DNA of 64,000 bases from Dimorphilus gyrociliatus (Eukaryota; Annelida; Polychaeta; Dinophilidae), in contig CAJFCJ010000001.1 in NCBI GenBank assembly GCA_904063045.1, positions 1,681,501 through 1,745,500 on the forward strand. The letters are read 5' to 3'. The notes under the pieces are model-generated. The model did no database searches, was not told the DNA's origin, and saw only the letters and a list, made by a program, of their open reading frames with translations. Numbering within the stretch: the stretch's first letter is position 1; each line of letters opens with the position of its first letter. Below, piece by piece: positions 11,107-22,665 of the stretch. The translations under genes and the position numbers were made by a program.

Positions 11107-12536
11107 TTAGTCTATTATTAATTACTCATTCGCTCTGAAAAAAAGAACACGTGAACAGATCGAGTGAACCAATCCCTTTTAATATAGCCAGAGTCAATAA
11201 GGGCACCAAAAGGAGTACTTAAACGTGTCTTTAATCACGTATAATTTCATTTTGGCGCCTAGTCAGCAATCATCTTCAAACATAAATCATTGGAAACAAA
11301 CGACGTCGCTTGAGCATTTTTTGACACAACCATAAGCATTTATTGATTGGGCAATGTATTGACAAAAAATAATATAAATATAAATATATATATATACGCC
11401 TTATATGCTGTCTATAGTCTAATACAACTCGCGAGTCTTTTAAATAAGAAAGAGGTACGACATATAATACTTTAGTCGTTTATCTGAATAGTTTCTACTT
11501 TATGAAACGAAAAAAAATACAATTAATTACGCCGACCTAATTGTCGATCGATTCGACTTAAAAGAAAAAAATTGACGTTTTCCCCTATAAACTATTCACG
11601 ACTAGATTCCTACAAAAATATTTCTTATCTAGAACAACTCATTGAGAATTTTATGTATTGTTACTTTCTAAAAACTTCTAAATATTGGTTGTTTGATAAG
11701 GTCGTTGAGAAAGTATTTTAAAACAAAAATAGTCTAAAATAACCTAAGTACAAGATCATAAAAATTCGTTTGCGTAATAATATTAGACTAGCTCAACTAA
11801 AAAAATGTAACAAAGTTCGTAAATAGCAATGAGTGGCGATAAGATTAAAATTCCAATGGCGGCGGTTAAAACAACATTAACAAATTAATTCAACGGGCCG
11901 ACTGAAAAATCTAACAGTAGTATTAAATGAACAAATAGAGCCGAATCATTACTGAACGCTCCATTGATCATGTCCTTACTGCAAGAGATTATTACATAGC
12001 TAGCCGTGGATAGAGATTGCTATATATTCCGATACGATATTCTCAATCAAAACTTGAATAAATATTTTGATTCATACTTACAAGTAGTTTTATGAGAAAT
12101 CCCTTTCTTTAGAAATATTTTGCTTATTCTTTAGTAGGAGAGGATGAACAGCACCTTTAAATAACTTGTAAAAAAGGATTGATTTATCCAGTTAATTGAG
12201 AACGTTTAACGGAATGAGACACACGATGGATTTAGCTAATTTAATAGGTGATCATCAAAAGTTTCCGTTGTATCAGCTCGTAATCAATCGAACTTTTAAT
12301 AAACAGTTCAAGTTTGTAAAGTAAACATTGCGCATACTTTCTGCGCATGTTCGTGTGTGCTATGACGTGACCCGTTGTAGCGACACCTAGTTTTGAAGTC
12401 ACATATTCTAATTATTAAGATTATTTAGTCTCATTAACAATATGTAAGCTATTTAAATCGGATAAATACGTTTTAAAATTTGTTGTAATGGGACAGTCCA
12501 TACAATTTTATTTGTAAATAAATCGAACAACTATTT
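11107..12536. promoter_or_regulatory. 1.4 kb gene-free region upstream of STK33-like
   Basis: No open frame with family signal is present. The region holds a TTTTGGCGCC stretch near 11252, TGCGCAT repeats (12329 and 12342), and TAGCGACACCT at 12378-12388, which recurs in reverse orientation at 24087. It likely contains the STK33-like promoter and 5' UTR plus the 3' UTR of RAB5IF. Confidence 0.4.
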
Positions 12537-12979
12537 TCAACTATGTATAGCCGAATAAAATATTATCCACGTAACTAAGAATGAAGCAAACGCAGTCATA
12601 AAACCTTCTTTTAGAACTTCACTGATTCCGCCTAGATCATCTACATCTACACTTTGATAAGATGTTGTATATACTTGAATAACAATTGCTTCTAAGGCGG
12701 CGAAAATTATCATAGCTAGGAATCCTGTCATAGGTATGCTTCCACATATCACACCTATTATTATGCCAATAATTTGTCTCATCCAGTAAACTACGTCCAG
12801 GAATTCTTCCTGTTATGTATAATACATCAATTACAGTGAACATATATAATCAAATATGCACGAAAATTATTCCATACTTTGTCTGGCCACGGGGAATTAA
12901 CTGCCATTGCCTTCTGGAAAGTCATCCAAACAGTTGGATCCTTCGGTACTTTGTCCGAAGGCTTTTTTAAGTTACCCAT
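12537..12979 (-). CDS. RAB5IF: RAB5-interacting factor / OPTI (GEL complex subunit)
   Basis: Two exons (12979-12878 and 12809-12537) give a 124-residue protein close to the usual size. The segments PWPDK-EEFLDVVYWMRQII and EGFMTAFASFLVTWIIFY match RAB5IF (C20orf24). Two hydrophobic hairpin pairs make it an ER membrane protein. The vertebrate protein pairs with TMCO1 in the GET- and EMC-like (GEL) complex of the multipass translocon and has also been linked to respirasome assembly. The intron carries GTATGG and a pyrimidine-poor acceptor ATACATAACAG. It is well conserved over its whole length, with nothing missing. Confidence 0.9.
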
Positions 12980-13287
12980 ATTATTACCAAGTTCTTTTTT
13001 TGTAATTATATTTTAAAAAATTCTTTTGTTAAATATCCACGCTATCAATAAGGCGAAGTGTTCTGTAAATTTAAGCGACTATACCAGTTTTCGTGTGAAA
13101 AAAAAGAGATGATTGACCGACTCCGCTTCTTTGTTAAACTCGATTTAATTCCGAGGTTAATTGTTAACTCTCATTGTTTTGGTATTCATTAAAAATTTTT
13201 CTTATGAATATTATAAATGAGCAAATTAAATAACTTTGAATATAAAACAGCTAGTTGTTTTCTCTAATACATTAGACTACTTTAAAG

Positions 13288-14146
13288 TTAATCGGAATCG
13301 TCGAATTCAATATCTGACTCTTGTGATGATAACGATGAATCATTCGCTGTAGGAGATTTATTATCACCATCTTCTTCAACTATTGCATCAAGGTTACTGG
13401 AAGAGGTTTTAAAAAAATTAATTACCATTAACTTGTCAACTATAATTAAAAATTACTTTACTCACTCTAATATATTTGGATCAACTCCTTTCATCATCAT
13501 TTTTTGCTTTATGGCAAATACAGGAACGCCCTAAATCACATATATTATACCATATATTTATCTGAAGGAGTGAATTAGAAATGGATGGGTAACATACCAC
13601 TTTTAGCATTCTTACATAATCTGCATATCTCGGGTCTTCTGCAACAGTTCTCCTTTTCGATTCCGTTACCGCTTCTTTCTCCTGTTCAGCTTCCCTTTTC
13701 GATATATTTCCATTGTCAGTAGGATTCTCCGTACTTTCTGACTTTCGCTCAACAGTTGTTGCTTCTACTTGTTGAACCGTTACATTTTCTAAACCAGGAA
13801 CAGAGCCGATCTGTAAAGTGATAACTCTTAAGCTTCTTCTTCTTTAACTTCAAAATCGATTACTACCTTATTTTCAAGTAAGACTAAACTGTTTTCCAAT
13901 CTTTCTAATCGTGAGGCAACTTCTCCAAGCTTTTCCTCACAAACACACGAAAATCTATTCAGAAATTGAACAGTATGTGACACGAAATGGTTGAGGAAAG
14001 CCAGCATACGCTTCTGATGAATCGGTTGCACCTATATCAATAAATTAAGCATGCTAAAATCTTTAGTGTAAACATTAGGACACGAATATACTGACAGCAT
14101 TGTAATCTATTCCCGGACCAACCAACGGAAGACCGTCAGAATCCAT
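13288..14146 (-). CDS. WASHC3: WASH complex subunit 3 (CCDC53)
   Basis: Five exons (14146-14096, 14031-13867, 13810-13598, 13530-13466, 13396-13288) join in phase to 200 residues. The protein starts MDSDGLPLVGPGIDYNA, followed by the conserved HTVQFLNRFSCVCEEKL coiled coil, then DPRYADYVRMLKVGVPVFAI and an acidic Ser/Asp-rich tail, all features of CCDC53. In animals this subunit belongs to the WASH complex, which drives Arp2/3 actin branching on endosomes. The C-terminal coiled coil block (VPVFAIKQKM) is intact. The length matches human WASHC3 (about 194). Confidence 0.93.
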
Positions 14147-15040
14147 CTGCGGAAATAAGAGTCTGTACGAAATGGAGCAAAATATGAAAATTTCATTATT
14201 ATAAAGGAATTTAAGTTTATTTCAAGATCACTTACACTTCAACTTCCAGGAATAACAAAGTAATCTAAAATTTAAGGACTGTTTCCGTATAATAAATAAG
14301 AAATGTCGTATATATAGATAATATCAACTCCCACAACGAAAGTAGGACCGGTTAAGATGGTTAGATGAATCACATGTCACATACTCACCGGTTTCATATT
14401 TTTAAGTTGCCTAGAAAGGCTTCTTATAAGTTATGACCATACAAAACACAAAGAGTTCAATTCAATAGCACAATTTCATAAATAAAAGAATAAAAGAATT
14501 GATTGTATCCCTGGAAATCTTAGTAGGAGGGTCAAATAAAAGCCTAAAAATATTAATAGATTGATTATACTATATGTAATTAAGGTAGATTATTTGTAAG
14601 GAAGGCTTAACCGCCTACTAGCAATTATTTTCGGAACTAAACTTATATTTTAATATTAAATTACAAAGAAATAGCTCAGCAGGCGGTAAATAATTGAGAC
14701 TTTTCGTTAGTTAATTAGATATTCTAACGAGCTAACTGTTGTCTACTAATTCCTTCTTTCAAGCCACTTTTATGTTACATTATACAAATCTATAGAAATG
14801 CCGTATTCTATATATACATAGTATATATCAATATATCTTTATATAGTTTATAATAAATTGAACATATCTGTTTCAACTGAATTTCAAAAGCTAATGTAAA
14901 AAAACTGAAATTTGATCAATGATTTTATTTCAGCAGATGCATGATAAATGCATTTCTCAAATTACTTCATTAGTTCGAACGCCCTAAAAGTCAAATGTAA
15001 TAGTTATGAAGCCAAAACGAATCTTCTTCTGTGATAAATT
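14147..15040. other. 0.9 kb intergenic region, no gene seen
   Basis: AT-rich sequence between EIF3J and WASHC3, both on the minus strand. It should contain the WASHC3 promoter and the EIF3J 3' UTR. No open frame with a recognisable signal was found. Confidence 0.4.
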
Positions 15041-16088
15041 CTACATGAAGTCATTAAAATCGCCATATTCATCGTCATAGTAATCCGTATTATTATCTTG
15101 TTTTAACTTTGGACCAGTTTTTTTCTTTTTTCCTTTAGCCGGTTTTTCTTGCTTTGATTTTTCAGTTGCTAACACGGTCAAACAAGTACCCAACTTTTTT
15201 ATACTATCACTTTCAACTATGATAATAAAGTAATAAGTATTTTTGTTTTAATATAAATTCTTTTATACATACTATTTACAGTAAGATTTCTAAACAAAGA
15301 TTCTAAAAATGTTGCATAGAACGGATTCGTCTGCAAAATATTAATTACATGATTAAAATTAATTTAATAAAGAAGGAATTAATTATTACTTCGAATTGGC
15401 ATATCTTTTTACTTAAGGCATTGGCGAATTCTTCGAAGTCACTTTTAGATTTAGGCTGCATACTTTCAATTCCATCTCCAACTGGTTTCGCATCGTTAAC
15501 TCCTGCAAAAAATTAAAACATAAAACTAAACTCTTTTAAATGTATTCCTTCTAAATTCTCAACCTAGCATATTCTTCGCCAATTCAAAATCAGATTCTTC
15601 TACTCGCTTTTGTCTTTCCTCAGCTGTCAACTCCTTCTCCATCTGTTCCTTGGCCTTTATTCTCTCTTCCCTCTCTTTCTTTAACTTTTCCTCCTTTTCG
15701 GCTATTTTATCTTTTAAGGACTTTTTTTTTTTGACCGTTTCTGTACATATAGTCAAAGGGGTCATTATCCGTTAGAGTCAATGTCATGAACTAACCTAAT
15801 TTCTTCTTTTCTTCTGCGGCTTTTTGCTCATCTTCATCTAAATCTTCCCAATTGTCAGCCTTAAAGAAAAAATATTTTGTTAATTTGAGGACATTTCACT
15901 GTCTATCGTAACATACTGCATCATCCTCATCTTCTCCTTCCCATTTGTCAGTGACACGACTGCTGTAATTCACACCAGGATCAAAATCCTCGTCATCTGT
16001 TGACAAAAAACAGAAATTACAGTAATGAGGTGTATATCTCAGTTAAAAATCTGTGGGAATATGACAAACCCCAAGATTTTTCCGCCAT
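15041..16088 (-). CDS. EIF3J: Translation initiation factor 3 subunit J
   Basis: Seven exons (16088-16070, 15996-15917, 15859-15796, 15740-15564, 15502-15390, 15330-15273, 15216-15041) join in phase to 228 residues. The acidic start MAEKSWDDEDFDPGV, the central Lys/Glu coiled coil (KEEKLKKEREERIKAKEQ), the AKNMLGV block and the acidic end DYYDDEYGDFNDFM are diagnostic. eIF3j (yeast Hcr1) is the loosely bound eIF3 subunit that sits in the 40S decoding centre and promotes mRNA recruitment and recycling. Introns are 59-111 nt. It is slightly shorter than human EIF3J (258), mainly in the charged middle. Confidence 0.95.
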
Positions 16089-16465
16089 GTCGAGCACGTT
16101 TCCGGAAAAGTGTTCTGTTTCCGATATAATGGGTGTTTCTAAACAGCGTGCAAAAACGTAAACTTAATTTGGGCACCGCTAATAACAGGAACAATTCCAA
16201 AATAATTCACAATTTAAAGATTGTGAAGAAGTAGATAGTTCTCGCTGTAACCTAAATTATTCGAATAGAAGTACGCTGGTGTTAAAATTTATTTATAGCA
16301 TCCGTTACATTACTTGTGAAATACTTGGCATTCTATTTAGCATTTTGAATCGATTTCTAACGTCCCCTGCAAAACATAAACAGAATTACAGCGATTATTA
16401 CTTAAAAAAATTATAAAATAGAATATATTTTTCATTTATTGGCGAACTATGAAATGAAATTTAAA
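16089..16465. promoter_or_regulatory. Head-to-head region between EIF3J and CLCC1
   Basis: The two divergent start codons are about 380 bp apart, so this interval probably serves as a shared bidirectional promoter and holds both 5' UTRs. No coding signal is apparent. Confidence 0.45.
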
Positions 16466-18526
16466 ATGAGTGAGACTTACTGCAAACAGTAAAGATTGTT
16501 TCTATTTCAATTACTTTATTTTTGCAGAGTTAGTTATATATGTACTTATTATCGCTCAAGTTCATATGTCTATGGAAAGCATAGAAGAATTCTCGGATGA
16601 TGAAGTAGATAAAGATAATTTTGTAGATATCCACGATATGGGACCAGAAAATCATGAGGATCTGTTTCAGGATCAAACAGTAAATATAATTGACTGCTTC
16701 TTCAAAATACAGTTGTTGATGTATAAGTAATTGGTTTACGCTACCAAAGAAACTATATATCACTTAATAATAAGTTAGAATAATAGGCGATTGTTTGTAA
16801 CAGTTTTTTAAACCTATAACGTTTATAAAAAAAAATATAAATATATAGATAAATGAAGTGTAAATTTGTACAAAGCCAGATTCAAAATCAACTACTGGCA
16901 TAGATTCTAAGACCTCAACAAAAGTGCAGATTCTCGAAAATCTTATTGAGCCGGAGAATGAAAACAAAGAAGCTTCTGTTAGCAATATTAACACAGAAGT
17001 TACCCTCGATGCCGAAAATTATGATAAGGGTCTTATTTTCTTTCAACAATTCTTGAAAAGAATCGTCCATTTAATTGATAAAGATACACCCAAAGATCTA
17101 GAAGATAATCGAAATATATACTACAAGACAGTTCTAGAATTAAAACCAACAGAAATTTCCTTTATTAGAGATTTTGCAAAGGCCAATACAAAAGAGGCTA
17201 AACATTATTTAAACGAAGCTCATCACATCATTTCTAAATCTTTCTCTTATCTAATACTACAAACGGAAATTCCACTTGAACTAAAGTGGAAATTTGAAGA
17301 TACTTTTGGGCTTTCAGCAAACGAATTACTCATGGTTTGTTTGATAAAAGATGAATAAAGAGAAAAATTATTTTAAATATTCGATATAGGTCTCTCTGTC
17401 TTTTCTTGCGTTTTGTTTGACTACATATCTTTACTGGAAAATGAGGATGAGCTTAGCACTTTTCATCAGAAGATTATTTATAATATCTTTTATTTGGAGT
17501 ATTCCATGGAATTGGATGTATTTATTCAAAGTACGTAATGATTTACGGATGCAATTGGCTGTTGTTTATTGCACATGGCTAATGCAAGTTTTTTTCTTAG
17601 AAAGAAGTTGCTGCCAGAGCTTCCAAGGCGTCAAATTGCAGATCAATAGAAGTAAATGGTGTAGGATATGGCGAAATGCTTTATAGTTTGTTTCTTCCGG
17701 TGAATAATAAACTACAGGACTGCTATCAAGACATTTTAGTAGATCCATGGACAACCATTCCGCCCACAAAAGTCAGCATACACTTATCTTTATAATTACC
17801 CATTTCAAATGTTTGTATTTTTAGGTCATTGCATTCACCTTGGCTACTTTTGTATTTGAACCTCTCGAACATATTGGATTGGGTTTTAAAAAATTTTTGA
17901 TGAGCTTTTTCACAGACTTACATCCAACTTTATGGTTATTTGCTTGTGTGTTAATAATAATAGGAATCGTTCTACCTATGTGTCTTTATATGAATTACGA
18001 GGTAAGACTTCCCGCTTTCCTAGGAGCTATTGGTCCCTCTCAAACTGCAGCTACTCTCTGTATCGAGGTAAATGGTACTTTATTTCTACCATTCATTTTG
18101 AAGTAAAAGTGATGCAATAACAAAACCCACATAAATATATTTGTATTGCATCTAGTGCAGAAATTCGGCCACCGTATTACGAAACAACAACCAATCGCAG
18201 CTAGCGTATAATGTAAGTTCTAAACTATATTGCATCTTATACTCATACCAAATAGATGTATTGCTTTTCCATAGAGAAACGTTGAATCTCGTTCAATAGG
18301 CCAGTCAGCCATAGAAAGAAGGCCTGAGAATAACTTGAAAGATGCTTCCACCCAAAGTGATGCTTCGAAAATTTGTCTCATTTGTAAAAGCACTCAAACT
18401 GTAATACTAACGAAGGAAGTAGCAATATCAACTATTGCAATAGAAAAGACTGATAAACACTGCCAAATTGATGATTGCGGTAAAGTTAAAGAGAAGATTC
18501 AATATGACATTAAAAATGAGACTTAA
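16466..18526 (+). CDS. CLCC1: Chloride channel CLIC-like 1 (ER anion channel)
   Basis: Eight coding exons are proposed: 16466-16469, 16528-16679, 16876-17334, 17390-17530, 17601-17771, 17825-18067, 18156-18212, 18275-18526, about 492 residues. The first carries only ATG plus one base; joining it yields MKLVIYVLIIAQVHMS, a clear signal peptide as in known CLCC1. Family blocks are LKWKFEDTFGL, RRLFIISFIWSIPWNWMYL, VDPWTTIPPTK and EPLEHIGLG, with three membrane spans. CLCC1 is an ER-resident chloride channel that supports luminal calcium. The C-terminal tail is polar with a cluster of cysteines. The borders at 16876 and 18067/18156 are the least certain. Confidence 0.85.
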
Positions 18527-19563
18527 TATAAATTAAAGCATTTAACTGAAGAAAATAGGGGTTCAATATTATCTTCACACTGCCCTTTAAAGAGATATAT
18601 GTCAGATATATTTGAAATAATATCAGCCTATATCTTTTTATGGAAAATATTCTAAATAATCTTGAAATAACACTTTGAAACGTTTTTTTTATCTAGATAA
18701 TTTAGGCTAATAGTGTTAAACAGAAGCCTACTTAAATAGATATCAAATACAAAAAATTGAAATGCTGCTGCTAATTTCGTTCTTTTTATCTTTATGAGAT
18801 TTTTAAGTTTTTAAATAAATCTTTAAGTGACTGCAGAATGAGATATTTTATTCATTAGAACTAAGGTGGCGCAACGAAATTTTATATCTATCCAAATAGG
18901 ATTGTGTATGTACTATCTACTTAAATATTCTCGTAAAATCTCGAAATTAGAATCTAGAAACTGGAGTACAAGATTTATATTTCAAGCAATATATTTTTTA
19001 TCTAGGTCATTTGGTTCGGTGTCACTTTTACAATTGAGATATTTCCATTTTAATATTAACTTTCATTTAATTATTGTAAAACCTTGTAATTACTTTACAT
19101 CCTAGACAACTTGTGTTTTTCCTTCTCAATAAAATATTCGTTTTTATTAACATTATCCATATGTCTATCAATTAATAGTCTGTGGATAAACTCATATCTA
19201 TACTAATTATACAATAGATATTTTTGGATCTGAAGTTGTTATGACAAGTGTCCAAAATTTAGTAAGTTTTTTGTAATAATCAATCTCTAATGTTGTTTTC
19301 AATGCTTGAGAGAAAACTTGGTACATATTTATGTATCTGATGAGGCCTGAGAATACTATAGCTTTAAACTATTTCTATTCCTTTGTTTATACAAAATTTC
19401 GTTATTTATAGAACCTAAACCAGTTCACCAATTAAATTAATTAAATTAATAACATTATAAAAGCCACTTAAAATAATATTATTCATCAGCCGTTTTCCCG
19501 CCATTTACCTACCAGTTTTATATACTTTTAGAAGTTTCATTATTTTTTGTACCCGACCTAAAG
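18527..19563. other. 1.0 kb region between CLCC1 and the TFIIIC90-like gene
   Basis: AT-rich, with only short unsupported open frames. It contains AGGTGGCGC at 18864-18872 and TTTTCCCGCC (E2F-like) at 19493-19502, about 60 bp before the next start codon. The latter part is probably the promoter of the TFIIIC90-like gene. Confidence 0.4.
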
Positions 19564-21388
19564 ATGGATAATGATGAATCGGACATAACTTTAGAATTTT
19601 CCTCAAATTTTTTAAGCGAAAGAGTATTGTCATGTTCCGAACTTGGTATTTATAGTCTAGGAACGGAAAGTAGTCTATATGTTCTAGTAAGTCTTTTAAA
19701 TTGTTTGAGCGATAAAAACGGCATGTAGCCATTTCAGGTGCCTCTTCTCGCCGAATCATTAAGCACAGACAAAAAAGTACGCTTTAGAATTGACTCTTTC
19801 AAGCATAATGATGGAATTATTAAAACAATCTGGTGTAAAACATACGTAATTATTTTAACAACCAAATATACGATTGAATATTTGCGTTATGGTGATGGAG
19901 CGAAAAAATTTGAAGATTTCGAAATTAAGAATAAAAGTGATGTTGAATTGAATAATATAGTCGGTTAGTATGTGCAACCCTTTAAAATTTGATATTGCTA
20001 AAAGTATCAAATCAAGAGAAACGATGAAGAATAAAATCACCGCAAACAATAAATCAAAGGCACAATACAAAAAAAAAGCGTTATTCAATCTTGTAAAAAC
20101 TTGTAAGATATAACAGTTTAAGGAGTAACGCTTTTCGTGAGAAAGATATTTACATACAACGACGCTTCAAAACTAATATATATATACAAGCAAAAATGGT
20201 TTTCACTTTAGATATATGCTGCATCGACGCCGTACAACATTTTGGTATTTTGCACGAAAATGGCATCGTAAGTGAATGGCGACTGAAAGGAAAAGAATTT
20301 TGCTTCGAAAAGTCTAATCGAGTTCCATACACAGGCTCCCTCTTATGTTGCGATTCGGACTTTTTTGTAGCATCGTCGGATGGTAGAGTTTGTCAAGTTG
20401 GAGGATGTGAAATTTACGACAAGCAAGATTCCATTCCTGTACAGCAAATAATTTCGGATAACTCGAACGGTTATTGGATTAGTAAGCAGCTTATAGTCGC
20501 CAGATGCCACGAACAGACAATCGTTGAACAGGCGCTAATTCCAACCGCCTTTCCTCCTCTATCTCTCTTCTTAAACGGCTCAAAACTGGGTTGCGTAACC
20601 CGCAATGCCCGTGTCCTCTTTTACGAAAACGGTGATTGGAGTGAACGAGTATTGAAAGGAAATGCAGTTTCTGGTGAATGGCAGTGTCGCGGCGTTCATG
20701 TGTCATCTTTAAAAGCCGTTCTAGCCTTGGCATTAACTCCGGCTCGAACGTACTGTCATTTATCCAATCGGACGCCTTTTGTCGTAAGGATATTAGCTCT
20801 TGAAAAGCCTACTTCTCTAAGTTTCGGCCCTGATATCCTCCTCTACATGAAAATGACGGCAAACAAGTTGGACCATAATGAAGATGCTAGGATTAAGAGA
20901 TTCTACGATATATTTACGAGTCTGCAGAAAGGTCAACACGTCGGCGATTGGCAACATTTCGACAAAAACTTACAAGTAGACCGCATTATGGAAAAAGCTA
21001 CCAACGGTTCAGTGGTCCGCGCTCACAGGCGATTTTTGCGAAAATTTTTCCCGAAGGCATTGCCGAATACGGTTGACCTCGAAGAAGAAGAATGCTTGGT
21101 CTGTTCGAATCGTATCCTTTTTCTACTTTTTTTTCCCAATTTTTATTTCCGTTACAAGTGCACACTCCATAAAAGTGGTCGTAATTCGATCCTTAATTCT
21201 TGACAGCCGTGCCGTTCGACGACCTCCGGTGGGCAGAATGTTCGAACGGACACCGACTTTACAGATGCCAAAATTCGTTACTTTCTATCCCGACTCCCCT
21301 TTTCTGGTGCTGTCTATGCCAGGCGATGTACGACGGGAATACTTCTGAATGCGTCTACTGCAACGTCGAACTTTTAAGAAAGTTTTAG
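19564..21388 (+). CDS. GTF3C4: TFIIIC 90-kDa subunit-like protein (GTF3C4-like)
   Basis: Four exons (19564-19686, 19738-19963, 20212-21111, 21207-21388) give about 476 residues. The N-terminal half has repeated beta-strand-like blocks compatible with a WD40/propeller. The C-terminus carries a zinc-binding module: CLVC, then CSNGHRLYRC, CCLC and CVYC, the arrangement of the TFIIIC90 C-terminal zinc finger. TFIIIC recruits TFIIIB and Pol III to tRNA promoters. The protein is much shorter than human GTF3C4 (about 820). The donor at 21111 was chosen because it keeps both CxxC halves. The stop codon overlaps that of the LRR gene on the other strand. The assignment rests mainly on the zinc module. 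Confidence 0.55.
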
Positions 21389-22665
21389 CAACGTTCCGAC
21401 CTCGTTTTATTTAAAATTTTCTCACACGGCACAACATTTACACCGCAAGTGACTAGCCATTTGAGATTCTCTGAACAGTTGACATGATAATCTTGATTGT
21501 TCGAAACATTTCTCGAAACGACCTTGATGGTCAAGTTTCCCCAATTTATTTTAGAAGAGAAGATGTCTCGAGGAATCTTACCATCATAAGTTCGATTCAT
21601 CTTTTTCTTTCTTGATTTGAGTTTGATTTTTAAGTATTTCAAAACTTCGATTCCCGTAAACATTTTATTATTTAACGATTGCCCTCTACGAAGTTGCAAT
21701 TCAATACTTATCAAGCGCTCGAACCAGTTAAAGATTGGCACTGTTGAATTTCTAACTTTGGTCAAATCGACGTAAACAAATTTTAGTGTCTTCCTTATAA
21801 AAAAGAAGGGGTTAATTTCGATTATTCTAATTGGATTATTAAATAACTTTAACATTTCGAGTTTAGACAATCCGGCAAAGTTTAGGCGTTGCAACTCCTT
21901 CAAGCGGTTTTGATTCAAATTTAGCATTTCTAATTTGTGCAGCGATTGAAATTGATTATGTAGAAGACTTTTGAACCGATTCCCTCTAAAACTAAGAAAT
22001 CGTAAGTTAGGGACATGCTGGAAGACTTCCTTTCTTATTGAGGAGAGTTTATTCCACTCCAAAAGTAGTTCTGTTAAATTATTTAATCCTTGGAATGTTC
22101 TTCGATGAATTCGTCGTATACTATTACCAGAGAGATTGAGACTACTTAGGTGCTGAAGCTTATAGAACGATTTTTTCGGCAAGAGTCGAAGTTCAGAGTT
22201 CCTCGTAATCTCTAAAACTCGGACAGACCTCAAACTATTAATAGCTTGGCGCGGAAATTTTACTATTTTCGTATTTTTAATGGCTAATATTTCGGTCGAA
22301 TTAGCAAAAGATATAAACGAACGTGGCGGTATAGTTTTTAGTTTCCGCTTATCCTTAATTGTCACCTTTCTCGCCCGCAAATTAAGTGAAGATATTCTTT
22401 TCCAACCTTTTTTTCCGCTTCGTATTTCGAGCTTTGTAACGAAATAGAAGTCATTCGGCAGCAGGCAATCGGTAATCGTTTCATTCTTATTGGCAATGCA
22501 GATGACTTTGATAGAGGTGATTCTGGATGAGGAGTTGGGAGAATTGTCGGGTTTGCAGTGGCAGTATTCACAATTTTTGCAGATAGAATCGTGGGCGAAG
22601 ATGTGAGATGGAAGGACGGCGAATAGGAGGAGAATTGCAACTAGCACCGAGCGGCCATTAAGCAT
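21385..22665 (-). CDS. Secreted leucine-rich repeat protein
   Basis: A single exon of 426 residues starts MLNGRSVLVAILLLFAV, a typical signal peptide, followed by a cysteine cluster (CKNCEYCHC) like an LRR N-terminal cap. About seven LRRs run from residue 120 to 300, for example LQHLSSLNLSGNSIRRI and LNNLTELLLEWNKLSSI. Many N-glycosylation sites (NSS, NET, NRT, NVS, NKT) are present. Paired cysteines near the end suggest a C-terminal cap. No transmembrane span or GPI signal is visible, so it is likely secreted. The fold class is clear but the specific ligand or family is not. The stop codon interlocks with that of the convergent TFIIIC90-like gene. Confidence 0.85.
   Translation of the reverse strand: MLNGRSVLVAILLLFAVLPSHIFAHDSICKNCEYCHCKPDNSPNSSSRITSIKVICIANKNETITDCLLPNDFYFVTKLEIRSGKKGWKRISSLNLRARKVTIKDKRKLKTIPPRSFISFANSTEILAIKNTKIVKFPRQAINSLRSVRVLEITRNSELRLLPKKSFYKLQHLSSLNLSGNSIRRIHRRTFQGLNNLTELLLEWNKLSSIRKEVFQHVPNLRFLSFRGNRFKSLLHNQFQSLHKLEMLNLNQNRLKELQRLNFAGLSKLEMLKLFNNPIRIIEINPFFFIRKTLKFVYVDLTKVRNSTVPIFNWFERLISIELQLRRGQSLNNKMFTGIEVLKYLKIKLKSRKKKMNRTYDGKIPRDIFSSKINWGNLTIKVVSRNVSNNQDYHVNCSENLKWLVTCGVNVVPCEKILNKTRSERC

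Noticed and set aside
18866..19105. 79-codon plus-strand frame after CLCC1
   Set aside because: No ATG context, domain or splice support; AT-rich intergenic composition.
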